From Enteropsectra breve (taxonomy: Eukaryota > Microsporidia), in the NCBI GenBank assembly GCA_024243835.1, contig JALPMN010000517.1, positions 1 to 14,296 of the forward strand: DNA of 14,296 nt. The letters run 5' to 3'. The position numbers and the translations under genes were made by a program. The notes under the pieces were generated by a model. The model had not been told where the DNA came from, ran no database searches, and saw only the letters and a program-made list of their open reading frames with translations. This document shows positions 7,501-14,296 of the stretch, one piece after another; positions within the stretch are counted from its first letter, which is position 1, and every line of letters begins with the position of its first letter.

Positions 7501-7987
7501 AAAGCAAATTTATTCACAGTGCAATAGCAAAATAATGAATTTTTATTTACAGGACAGATGTAAATATTACCATTTGAACGGCGCTAAAGAATGCTTGTAT
7601 AAATTGAGGTATCATAATTATAAATAAAATGAATTTAAATTAACCTTTATTAATAACTCTATCGAATATGATGCACTCACCAACCTGAGTTAAAAATAAT
7701 TAAATAAAATGGTAGAACGCTTTTGTTAAAAGATGTAGCACCTAAACTAACACTATTTATTGGTGGGCAGCCAACACATATTAATAAAGAGGCGGCGGAA
7801 AGCAAAGCTTAAGATTATGCTAAGAGTGAATCCCTAAAAGTTACTGTGAGACGATTTGAGTAACTAAGTTTTTTAACACTATTAAATGATATTAGAGTAT
7901 AAAAAGATAAATATTTATCATCTTTAATTTAGTACGTTTAAATAATTCTTATTTAGAATATGAAATCTAAAAATATTCCATTTATGC
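7501..7987. other. Spacer between convergent genes
   Basis: About 490 bases of A/T-rich DNA between the 3' ends of the Cdc73 gene and the minus-strand membrane protein. Only frames of a few codons follow the ATGs on the plus strand. No RNA gene, terminator-like hairpin or repeat was recognised. Confidence 0.4.
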
Positions 7988-8566
7988 TCAGAAGAAAAGC
8001 GGGAACAAAATACAGAAATACCCAACATACATCAGCAGCGAAATAACAGTAAAAGAAGTGCGGTGCTGGTCGGACTGGAAGGTTCTTGAGGAAAGGATAA
8101 CATCACGGGCAACATACTCAGTCCCAATGGCAAAGGCCAGGAACGTGAGGTAGTGGAGAGAGGGCACCAAGGCGTCTATAATAATAACGAGCGGTGCATA
8201 AAGGGAGTATAGAAGAATGGCATACATATACTTTATGAAGAAGCGGTGCCCGTCGTTGAGGATATCGGAGTAAACGGTGGCCCCAATGAACGAGAAGACT
8301 AGCGTTGAAAGGCAGGCGAGGAGTGGCATTATTATGCTGTAGAAAAAGAAAACCAGCTTGAAAATCTTAACATGCAGCACCAGTGTCAGTAAATAGGCGA
8401 GTATTAGGGCAGTGCTCAGTGCTGTAAAGACGATGCCTACATGGATGTACGAGATGCTTATGTTGTTCAGGTCTATTCTTTGGAAGATGAGTGCATTGGC
8501 CATGTCTTGCTCAACTCTTTTTAGCACATTTGATGCAATATCTGTGAGTTTTGTTTCGCTTTCCAT
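7988..8566 (-). CDS. Five-span membrane protein, probably Yif1/Yip1-like
   Basis: A 192-aa protein starting at an ATG at 8566. A polar, probably cytosolic N-terminus of about 38 residues is followed by hydrophobic segments at about 40-66, 68-98, 113-134, 137-158 and 172-192, and the chain stops inside the last one. Five spans after a soluble N-terminus, with the C-terminus at the membrane, is the Yip1 superfamily plan (Yip1, Yif1, Yip3-5: ER-Golgi proteins that work with Rab GTPases in vesicle transport). The segment DLNNISISY before span 1 recalls the DLYxPLM segment of Yif1, and the polar loop before the last span fits Yif1. No single diagnostic motif is decisive, and another polytopic ER/Golgi protein is possible. 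An exact 13-bp box shared with the gene at 13803 directly precedes its ATG. Confidence 0.75.
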   Translation of the reverse strand: MESETKLTDIASNVLKRVEQDMANALIFQRIDLNNISISYIHVGIVFTALSTALILAYLLTLVLHVKIFKLVFFFYSIIMPLLACLSTLVFSFIGATVYSDILNDGHRFFIKYMYAILLYSLYAPLVIIIDALVPSLHYLTFLAFAIGTEYVARDVILSSRTFQSDQHRTSFTVISLLMYVGYFCILFPLFF

Positions 8567-8579
8567 ATAAAGGTTTTAT
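8567..8579 (-). promoter_or_regulatory. ATAAAACCTTTAT box before the Yif1-like gene
   Basis: On the minus strand, ATAAAACCTTTAT ends immediately before the ATG. The same 13 bases occur at 13779-13791, 11 bases before the ATG of the EF-hand gene. It may be a core promoter or start-site element; two copies are too few to be sure. Confidence 0.3.
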
Positions 8580-8916
8580 AATTGTTTGTTTAAAATTTGC
8601 ATAATTTTCATGAATTGCTTAAGGCCATAATAAACACTATTAATGCAATAAATAGCATTCTCCTTTCATTATATAATATTTTCTCGCATAATTAAACTAA
8701 TATAGTTTAAATATACATTCTATTATTTTTTATATTTATTTTATGCTTTTTGGCGATATTATTGCAGAAATCTATATTATGCTTTAAGCTATAATTTATT
8801 CTTTTATACACTGAGATTTAGTTTAGAAACACTATAAAATTACTTTCATTATTATTTCTCAGCCTTGCTGTCAAAATAATTCAGATTTATTCACAAATGA
8901 AAATAAACTTATGCCA
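8580..8916. other. Divergent intergenic region, A/T-rich
   Basis: About 340 bases between the divergent starts of the Yif1-like gene and the 8925 gene, so it should contain both promoters. It is almost pure A/T with several TATA-like runs (for example near 8730-8745). Nothing more specific can be supported. Confidence 0.4.
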
Positions 8917-8920
8917 CCCC
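8917..8920 (+). promoter_or_regulatory. CCCC motif before the 8925 gene
   Basis: CCCC is four bases upstream of the ATG at 8925, in otherwise A/T-rich DNA, as at the formin and Cdc73 starts. It supports this start. Confidence 0.35.
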
Positions 8921-8924
8921 TCGG

Positions 8925-9299
8925 ATGAATTATGAAAAATTTAAAATACAAAGAAAACCAAATAATTTCACCAAGATAGAGGATGCTCTGGACAAGCTGC
9001 TTAAGGATATGAGCAGGGTAGAAAGAGCCTGTGCAGACAGAAATGCCACGGACTTTCCCACTGCCACAATGTACAGCATAATCAACGGGTGCAAATTCAT
9101 AGAGGAGAGTGTTCTGGATAAAAAGATAGACAGACAGTTTTTCAGTGAGATGCTGGAGAGTGGTGATGTTTTTGGAACTTTCAGCAAGAAGATCGGAGAA
9201 ATTAACGAAGAGACCCTTAACTTTGAGACTAAGAAGGAGTATTTCAGGATAGTCCATAGCAAGCTGATGGAAATAAAAGAGAGTCATTTTTCAGACTGA
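8925..9299 (+). CDS. Unrecognised small helical protein (124 aa)
   Basis: A 124-aa, highly charged protein with no signal peptide or membrane segment. The sequence is probably almost all helical, with heptad-like stretches at about 15-40 (FTKIEDALDKLLKDMSRVE) and 68-118. Two minus-strand frames cover the same bases but have no C-run start signal and look like shadows. The G/C content is clearly higher than the flanking spacers, and a CCCC motif precedes the ATG, both supporting a real gene. I do not recognise the family. Small helical subunits of nuclear assemblies (for example Mediator or kinetochore proteins) can look like this, but nothing specific supports such a role. It diverges from the Yif1-like gene and converges on the nucleotidase gene. 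Confidence 0.7.
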   Translation: MNYEKFKIQRKPNNFTKIEDALDKLLKDMSRVERACADRNATDFPTATMYSIINGCKFIEESVLDKKIDRQFFSEMLESGDVFGTFSKKIGEINEETLNFETKKEYFRIVHSKLMEIKESHFSD

Positions 9300-9320
9300 A
9301 ACCAACCATAATAATAAGAA

Positions 9321-9405
9321 TTTCCCATCTGATAATATTTATAGAAATATACAAATGAAGGAGCCCAATAAATAATATTCTGTTTCCATCTGATAGTATT
9401 TATTT
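9321..9405. repeat. Two copies of a 20-bp CCATCTGATA-type repeat
   Basis: TTCCCATCTGATAATATTTA near 9322 and TTTCCATCTGATAGTATTTA near 9383 are the same 20-base element with two substitutions, 61 bases apart. They lie immediately upstream of the 19-bp minisatellite, whose units contain the related ATCTGTATGATA, so the two may share an origin. Confidence 0.6.
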
Positions 9406-9422
9406 AAGAAAGGATGAAATAT

Positions 9423-9517
9423 TATCTGTATGATAACGTAGTACCTGTATGATAAAGTAATATCTGTATGATAAAGTACTAACGTATGATAAAGTAGTAT
9501 CTGAAGGATAAATTATT
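9423..9517. repeat. 18-19-bp tandem repeat, 5 copies
   Basis: The consensus is ATCTGTATGATAAAGTAGT. Units are phased at 9426, 9445, 9464, about 9482 (one base deleted) and 9501, with the last more diverged (CTGAAGGATA). The array lies just past the 3' end of the minus-strand nucleotidase gene (stop at 9538) and between convergent genes. It is a minisatellite, probably without coding role. Confidence 0.8.
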
Positions 9518-9537
9518 TGGCAGTTTATTGTTTTCTT

Positions 9538-10479
9538 CTAAACACTCTCTTTAGACAGTTCTATGGGATAGTTCTGATTTATCTCCAGGGCCTTGCCAAG
9601 GGCCCATGTCAGATTGTGCCCCTTTAAGCTCTGTGTGATGTTTAAATTGGACCCTCCCTTTATCCCGAGATTCTTTAAAATTTCTATTCCCAGATACATC
9701 TGTTTGCACTCAAGGCTTGCCTGCCCCTTGCACTTCCCATTGAATATCTGCTGCATCCCGTTGAGAGAGTTTAAATTGCCGTATCTCCCGAAGATGTTGA
9801 AAAAGGCACTCAGAAGAACCAGACGGGTGCTTGGTGGCGATATTTTCAGCTGATCGATGGTGCGCAGCGCAAAGAGGTCTCTGATGCACTTGTAAGGGGC
9901 AGGGCCCATGTGGCACAGCAGCGAGTTGATATTCGCAGGAACACCTGGCTGTAAGTAGCAGCAGCTGCTGTCCATAAAGCCAACACTGTACGAATTTATG
10001 TGAATGGTGCTCTTGTTTTTATCTACAACCTGAAGAGACCGCCCGCCCATATCAATCAGTGCAAAATCAGACGTTTCTGGAGAAAGAAACTCAAAGGCCT
10101 TCAGAACCAGCATGCTCTCATCGGTGCCTTTGATAATTTTTATTTCCTTGAGATTAAACTTGGAAAGCAGCCCTTGGATGATATTTAGATACTGCTGCTG
10201 TTGGTTGGTGCTGAGTCCCCTAAATCCTGCTGTTCCGTAGAAACCTATTGGAATGCCTGCCGTGAGTTTTGCACTGGAAATTAGCTTTCGAAGCGTATTC
10301 TCAACATTTGCTGCACTCATCAGATGCATTCCGCCGTCTGAGTGATACAGGAGAGACTTGCGGAGAGTGTGGTTCGCAAAATGATACATTGTCAGCCGTG
10401 TTCCGGTGCTTCCTGCATCGAATATTCCCACAATCCTGGCGCACAGTCCCATCACAAGAAGACATATTTTCAGCATCAT
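9538..10479 (-). CDS. Secreted GDA1/CD39-family nucleotidase (apyrase)
   Basis: A 313-aa protein from the ATG at 10479 (the open frame extends to a GTG, which I discount). Residues 1-15 (MMLKICLLVMGLCAR) form a signal peptide with no further membrane span. The apyrase conserved regions are in order: ACR1 DAGSTGTR at 21-28, ACR2 GTAGFRGLS at 82-90 (usually ATAGLR), ACR3 GTDES at 118-122 with the expected catalytic Glu121, ACR4 DMGGRSLQV at 143-151 (usually DxGGAStQ), and an ACR5-like LTWALGKAL at 290-298. These enzymes hydrolyse nucleoside di- or triphosphates; in fungi they act in the Golgi on GDP/UDP, in some parasites they are secreted. It is much shorter than the usual 450-550 aa. Eight Cys residues lie after the signal peptide or within it, plus several N-glycosylation sequons. 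Substrate and location (Golgi or exported) cannot be told. Confidence 0.88.
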   Translation of the reverse strand: MMLKICLLVMGLCARIVGIFDAGSTGTRLTMYHFANHTLRKSLLYHSDGGMHLMSAANVENTLRKLISSAKLTAGIPIGFYGTAGFRGLSTNQQQQYLNIIQGLLSKFNLKEIKIIKGTDESMLVLKAFEFLSPETSDFALIDMGGRSLQVVDKNKSTIHINSYSVGFMDSSCCYLQPGVPANINSLLCHMGPAPYKCIRDLFALRTIDQLKISPPSTRLVLLSAFFNIFGRYGNLNSLNGMQQIFNGKCKGQASLECKQMYLGIEILKNLGIKGGSNLNITQSLKGHNLTWALGKALEINQNYPIELSKESV

Positions 10480-10610
10480 GGCCTCTAAATGCTGGTTTCC
10501 TATAGTGCCGCGTTGAAACACGTTTTATTAAAGACCTGTCCTGAAACTGAATCCTCAGGCTAAAATATAATGCATATGATTATTTTGAACATATGTATTG
10601 AAAATAAATG

Positions 10611-10841
10611 TTATAAGAATCTATATTCTTCCAATTCATTTTATAAATTATAGTTTGGAATAGCCTAATTATTATAGGAATCATTATTTTTATAATTCAT
10701 TTTACAAATTATAGTTTAGGATAGCCTTATATCATAATAGGAATATTATAAGAATCTATATTCTTACAATTCATTTTATAAATTATAGTTTAGAATAGCC
10801 TTATATCATATTATTATAAGAATCATTATTTTTATAATTTA
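10611..10841. repeat. 61-74-bp tandem repeat, 3.5 copies
   Basis: Units begin with TTATAAGAATC-type sequence at 10611, 10672, 10746 and 10814 (partial), giving steps of 61, 74 and 68 bases. Each full unit continues with TATTCTT or TATTTTT, then AATTCATTTTATAAATTATAG, then TTTRGAATAGCC. The unit length varies because of insertions after the TAGCC part. Two subtypes alternate: CTATATTCTT in copies 1 and 3, CATTATTTTT in copies 2 and 4. This suggests amplification of a two-unit block. Confidence 0.8.
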
Positions 10842-10985
10842 AGGGCATCATCTTTAAACTGATTTGCGTTCTATTTATATCAGTATGTCCTCTATTAAGT
10901 ATGATATCAGTTTGTTTTTAAATTGAGTAAAAATAACTGTTTGTTGTTGTATTAAGTTTCAGATAACAAAATTATTACATCCTTG

Positions 10986-10989
10986 CCCC
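10986..10989 (+). promoter_or_regulatory. CCCC motif before the formin start
   Basis: CCCC ends three bases before the ATG at 10993, within an A/T-rich leader. Same layout as at 8925 and 6772. Confidence 0.35.
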
Positions 10990-10992
10990 AAA

Positions 10993-13551
10993 ATGCCTGA
11001 GAAAATGATTTATCCGCTGGAGCAGCATGATGGCATCCTGGAGCAGGGGCTGAGAAAGTACAGCGAGGAGCCGCACAAAGAAGCCGTGGGAGAGAAGCCG
11101 TTCAACATAAACACAAGATTCGCAGAAATAATTGCATCCATGGGATACTCTGAAAAAGAAATGGAAACACTGAAGCAAAAATGGAGTGTAAATAAAAAAG
11201 TACAGACGATCGTATCAGTGCAGAGCAACAAGGAAAAAAGGGCTAGAATCGCCGAGTATATGGGGGAACTGCTTCAGAGGCACTCGCTCGTAACAGCGCT
11301 CTTCTTAAAATTTACAATTGAACAAACGCTCAGTGAAAATGCTGCGGAAACTACTGATATTTTCAACAAAAATAGCGGTATGGAAATGATTGAATTTTCG
11401 CTCGGATCGAAAAACAGGCAGTTTCTCAGCACAGTCATCGAAGTGCTTATTATGCTAAAGATAAAAATCGATATTGCAAAGCTCTTAAAGATATACGAAC
11501 ACCTGGATATCAGCATATTTTCTGAGTATCTTCTGGTTGCTGACGGCATCGAGGCTCTCTACTTGCCTGAAGATACATTTTTCTCAGCGGAGGATAAAAA
11601 CAGCGGAATTAGAAAATCAGCAAATACGAAGGAAACAAAGTATGATAGTTTGTTTGAAAATATAAACAAATTGTCTATTTCTAAATATAAAAAGAACAAC
11701 AGGCATGAACATGATTCAAAAAAACTCTGCCTCTGTGGAACATTTTTGAGCAGAATGGTAAATGATATACTCGCTCTCGATAGTATGGGGAATGAAATGA
11801 TGTTCCTGGTGCAGCACAAATGTCCGTTACACCAGCTTATTAGCTTTAAAATGCTAGAGGACAGCAAAAAGAAGTTTAAGAATCCTCAGCTTTATGCTAC
11901 TCTTGCATCCACGCTGATAGCCTATTATCGAAGCATTGTAGGCACTACAGATGTGCAGGATATTCCACAAACGAAAAGTGATAATAAAACTAGCGCGGAT
12001 AGAAAGGATAATCTTTGTTTAATTAAGCAAAATAACATAGAAAACGCTGCAGTGGATAGCTTAAATGAGCATATTCAGAAAATAGAGAATGAGCTGCAGC
12101 TTAAGCGAGAGGCTATCTATAAACTAAAACAGGAAAATAACGATGGTGAAGCTAAGCTTAAGGCATCCCAGAAAGAAAACCAAAATGCTTTGAAAGAGAT
12201 TACTGTGTTGAAAGATGCAAATGAGGAGCTTCTGAAGAAATTAAAACAGGCTGATGAAGCTAAAGAGAGTGCACGCAAAAGCATGGCACCTGAAAGCAAG
12301 GACCAGCAGTGTGGGCAGAAGACCTTGAATAATATCTCATCAATTAACAGTGCTTCAACTACTAGTGATGCAATTAAAACTGATGTGCAAGACAAAATGA
12401 ACAAAAATGTTCAGCAGATGGTTGTGCTGTCTGATACACCACATAACGCCAAAACTGATAGCATTAAAGTGGAAAATCCAAAGCTTGACAGTACAGCGAA
12501 TAATAAAAGTGCGCCTGAGGTTGCAGCACCAGCAAAGTCAAAGCTTGGAGGACGCTTTGGAAACCGCGCCAAAGCAGCGCCTGCATTCAAATCTAAGTTC
12601 AGTGAAAAGAAGTACAAAGGAATTGCCTGGAAGAAAACAAATAAAGCAGCAGGCTCTATTTTCAGCAAAACATCCTACCAGGATACGGAAAAATCATTCT
12701 CCTTCGATGACTTTAAGAACTATGAAGTAACAGAATCAGCCCTGAATAAAACGGTAGCCAAGGAAGCTTCTACTAAAAGCAGCGCAGCATCCCTCCCAGC
12801 ACAGAAATTCATTTGGGATGACAAAAAAAGCTATTCCCTGAATATTGCGCTCGGAAGAATCAAACTGTCCCACTATGAGCTGCTAGATAAAATAAATAGC
12901 AAAACGATTAACAACGACAATCTTGTGGATCAGCTCATTAAGTATTTCCCCACAGAAGAGGAATTCAAAAATATAAAATCAAATGAGGTGGAAGGACGAG
13001 CTGAAAAATTTTTCAAAAACATAGAAAACCTGCAGAAAGTTTACTCCTCTCTCTGCTTGATGAAATTTTTAGGCAAATTTAAGCAGAGGGCATATGCCGA
13101 GATAATCAAGGAGCTTAACACGATGTATCAAGGAGTTTTGGGGAGTGAAGAGCTGGTTAAAATGTTCAGCTGTTTGTTGGTCATTGGAAATACTCTGAAT
13201 ATAAACACATTCAATGGCAATGCTGAGGGATTCTCACTCGAGAGCTTGGAGAATTTCAAGGAAAAGAAAATACTTGACTTGCTGAAAGCAAAAGTAAACA
13301 AAGAAAAGATGATTGCCGAGATGAAACTACAAAACAATAAAAACAGCATTAATCTAATTATGGACGAGATTAAGGAGATAAGGAGCCTGTTCAATGATGA
13401 TTTTGTAGACGAAGAAAATTCAGCGAAGTTCTATGAACTAATTTCTGCATATGACGAAATGATGAAGAATTTTAAAAATCTGCAGGTTTATTTCAACGAG
13501 ACGGGCTATGAGCTGGTAGAAAAAATACAAGACTTTATTTCACTGATATAG
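10993..13551 (+). CDS. Formin (FH2 actin nucleator) lacking a polyproline FH1
   Basis: An 852-aa protein. Formins nucleate and processively elongate unbranched actin filaments as FH2 dimers. The FH2 core spans about 605-850: FIWDDKKSYSLNIALGRIKL at 606-625, LIKYFPTEEEF near 648-658, IGNTLNINTFNGNAEGFSLE at 731-750 (family GNxLNxG...AxGFxL), and YFNE at 833-836. A lasso-like KYKGIAWKK lies at 540-548, with an unusually long, Ser/Lys-rich linker before the core. The N-terminal part (about 40-320) is helical and fits a Diaphanous-type GBD/FH3 regulatory region (for example EMETLKQKW at 56-64). A coiled coil covers about 353-428. The stretch 430-540, where FH1 belongs, has only scattered prolines and no polyproline tract, so profilin-actin delivery by this protein is doubtful. 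The chain stops at the end of FH2 with no C-terminal tail for a DAD. The start is supported by the CCCC motif. Confidence 0.92.
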   Translation: MPEKMIYPLEQHDGILEQGLRKYSEEPHKEAVGEKPFNINTRFAEIIASMGYSEKEMETLKQKWSVNKKVQTIVSVQSNKEKRARIAEYMGELLQRHSLVTALFLKFTIEQTLSENAAETTDIFNKNSGMEMIEFSLGSKNRQFLSTVIEVLIMLKIKIDIAKLLKIYEHLDISIFSEYLLVADGIEALYLPEDTFFSAEDKNSGIRKSANTKETKYDSLFENINKLSISKYKKNNRHEHDSKKLCLCGTFLSRMVNDILALDSMGNEMMFLVQHKCPLHQLISFKMLEDSKKKFKNPQLYATLASTLIAYYRSIVGTTDVQDIPQTKSDNKTSADRKDNLCLIKQNNIENAAVDSLNEHIQKIENELQLKREAIYKLKQENNDGEAKLKASQKENQNALKEITVLKDANEELLKKLKQADEAKESARKSMAPESKDQQCGQKTLNNISSINSASTTSDAIKTDVQDKMNKNVQQMVVLSDTPHNAKTDSIKVENPKLDSTANNKSAPEVAAPAKSKLGGRFGNRAKAAPAFKSKFSEKKYKGIAWKKTNKAAGSIFSKTSYQDTEKSFSFDDFKNYEVTESALNKTVAKEASTKSSAASLPAQKFIWDDKKSYSLNIALGRIKLSHYELLDKINSKTINNDNLVDQLIKYFPTEEEFKNIKSNEVEGRAEKFFKNIENLQKVYSSLCLMKFLGKFKQRAYAEIIKELNTMYQGVLGSEELVKMFSCLLVIGNTLNINTFNGNAEGFSLESLENFKEKKILDLLKAKVNKEKMIAEMKLQNNKNSINLIMDEIKEIRSLFNDDFVDEENSAKFYELISAYDEMMKNFKNLQVYFNETGYELVEKIQDFISLI

Positions 13552-13778
13552 CCATTAGCCTAAGAAGCAGTTTGAGTTTGTCCAAATGATAAGATTAAAT
13601 AAGTGCATTGGTTTAAGCCAAATATATTGCTATACAATAGTGAAAGCAACTTTAGCTTATATTTTACGTGCTCGTAACAGTGTACTTAAATACAAATAAA
13701 TATGATAGTATGAACAAGTGTAAGCACTATCCCTTTAATTCTTTATTTATTAAAATACTTTCTGTTTAAAAAATATAA

Positions 13779-13791
13779 ATAAAACCTTTAT
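13779..13791 (+). promoter_or_regulatory. ATAAAACCTTTAT box before the EF-hand gene
   Basis: An exact 13-base copy of the element that precedes the Yif1-like gene on the other strand. Here it ends 11 bases upstream of the ATG at 13803. Confidence 0.3.
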
Positions 13792-13802
13792 TTACTCGTC
13801 AT

Positions 13803-14171
13803 ATGGAGGGCTACAAAGATAAAATCTTCGAGAGATTTACAAGTGGAAAAGGCACTGCAGAAGATAGGATGAGGGCAATTGGATATCCCAGCATTATAAT
13901 GAAGGCTGAAGGAGCACTGGAGGAGCCTAAAACATCTGCAGAATTTCAAGCACAGCTAGAAAAGATAAATGGAATTGATAGAGAAAGCATGGAGAACAAG
14001 CTGAAAAAGTGTTTTAAGGCCTACTTGAAGAGAGGAGACTTGAGACAGATTCTTAAAAACGGAAACAGTGGCTTTTCAGAGGAAGAGCTGGATGAAGCCT
14101 ACAGAGTGCTTCCTGTTGATGAGGATCATGGCATCATGCTGAGTGAGTTTGTTAGTTTCATGTATCAATAA
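13803..14171 (+). CDS. EF-hand protein resembling a myosin essential light chain
   Basis: A 122-aa soluble protein, shorter than calmodulin (about 149 aa). The N-terminal lobe has IFERFTSGKGT at 8-18 and DRMRAIGYPSIIMKAEGAL at 21-39, which follows the pattern of the first lobe of myosin essential light chains (phenylalanine helix, short G-loop, MRALG). The C-terminal lobe has KCFKAYLKRGDLRQILKNG at 69-87 and FSEEELDEAYRVLPVDEDHG at 91-110, ending EFVSFMYQ. The last loop (DEDHGIMLSEF) appears one residue short of a canonical 12-residue Ca-binding loop, and the other loops lack the acidic pattern, so calcium binding is unlikely. It lies 250 bases downstream of the formin on the same strand. A divergent calmodulin or centrin is the alternative. 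Confidence 0.8.
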   Translation: MEGYKDKIFERFTSGKGTAEDRMRAIGYPSIIMKAEGALEEPKTSAEFQAQLEKINGIDRESMENKLKKCFKAYLKRGDLRQILKNGNSGFSEEELDEAYRVLPVDEDHGIMLSEFVSFMYQ

Positions 14172-14296
14172 ACAGAGGCATTATCTTTTCGTTTTTCTTA
14201 ATATTTAGATGGTGTACTTTTATTTAGTCCTTGTTCAACTGTTTAAGCACAAAAATATAAAACTCAGCGTGTGCAATCCATAGCTAGTGGTACAAT
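14172..14296. other. Right-end spacer
   Basis: A/T-rich sequence after the EF-hand gene. A 24-codon ORF at 14209-14283 (+) is hydrophobic at its start (VYFYLVLVQLF) but has no Trp and is too short to call. Confidence 0.3.

Larger units (their letters stand above)
10480..10992. other. Divergent promoter region with repeats
   Basis: About 510 bases between the nucleotidase and formin starts. The half nearest the nucleotidase is less A/T-rich; 10570-10595 has a short CATATG...CATATG inverted pair; 10611-10841 is the long tandem repeat; and the last 10 bases carry the CCCC motif. No gene was seen. Confidence 0.5.

Noticed and set aside
8871..9287. Minus-strand open frames opposite the 124-aa gene
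   Set aside because: The plus-strand frame has an ATG with a CCCC motif and a charged, protein-like sequence; the minus frames are hydrophobic shadows.
11274..13394. Several open frames antisense to or in other frames of the formin
   Set aside because: All overlap a gene with clear FH2 homology and show low-complexity Ser/Phe/Leu-rich composition typical of shadows.
14209..14283. 24-codon hydrophobic ORF at the right end
   Set aside because: No Trp at the family position, no basic tail of the right form, and short enough to arise by chance.
1..14296. tRNA, rRNA, transposase or CRISPR
   Set aside because: I looked for T-loop-like GGTTCRANNCC sequence, long conserved RNA, terminal inverted repeats and regularly spaced direct repeats with unique spacers; none was seen. 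The tandem arrays have no spacers.

Overview
The window looks like nuclear DNA of a eukaryote, most probably a microsporidian or a close relative. The reasons are: intronless single-ORF genes for typically eukaryotic proteins (a Paf1-complex Cdc73, an FH2 formin, a GDA1/CD39 nucleotidase, a Yip1/Yif1-type membrane protein, an EF-hand light chain), several of them much shorter than their usual homologues; very AT-rich DNA between genes; and C-runs of 3-5 bases just before several ATGs, which resemble the CCC-type signals known upstream of microsporidian start codons. The lineage is an inference. No rRNA, tRNA, CRISPR or transposase gene was recognised.

Layout. 1-1094 is AT-rich and holds a 4-copy, 19-bp pyrimidine-rich tandem repeat. 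1095-1994 (-) encodes a secreted protein with faint but ordered ubiquitin-specific-protease (USP) motifs. 2801-6565 (+) is the unusual part: seven tiny ORFs of 44-54 codons, all on the same strand. Each has a short N-terminus, a run of 14-18 hydrophobic residues, an aromatic residue at position 22-25 (Trp in six of seven), and a short polar tail that is usually basic. They lie in DNA that otherwise looks non-coding. 6772-7500 (+) is a minimal Cdc73. 7988-8566 (-) is a five-span membrane protein, probably Yif1/Yip1-like. 8925-9299 (+) is an unrecognised helical protein. 9300-9537 holds two repeat types between convergent genes. 9538-10479 (-) is a short secreted GDA1/CD39 nucleotidase. 10480-10992 is a divergent promoter region with four copies of a 61-74-bp repeat. 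10993-13551 (+) is a formin without a polyproline FH1. 13803-14171 (+) is an EF-hand protein resembling a myosin light chain, with degenerate loops.

How the genes fit together. The formin and the light-chain-like protein point to actin and myosin functions. The USP-like protein, the nucleotidase and the microprotein cluster all carry secretion or membrane-insertion signals and could act in the secretory pathway or at the parasite-host interface. Cdc73 is a housekeeping transcription factor. The microprotein family is the best candidate for something undescribed. It rests on a shared architecture and on one clearly related pair at 3658 and 4336, not on any database match.
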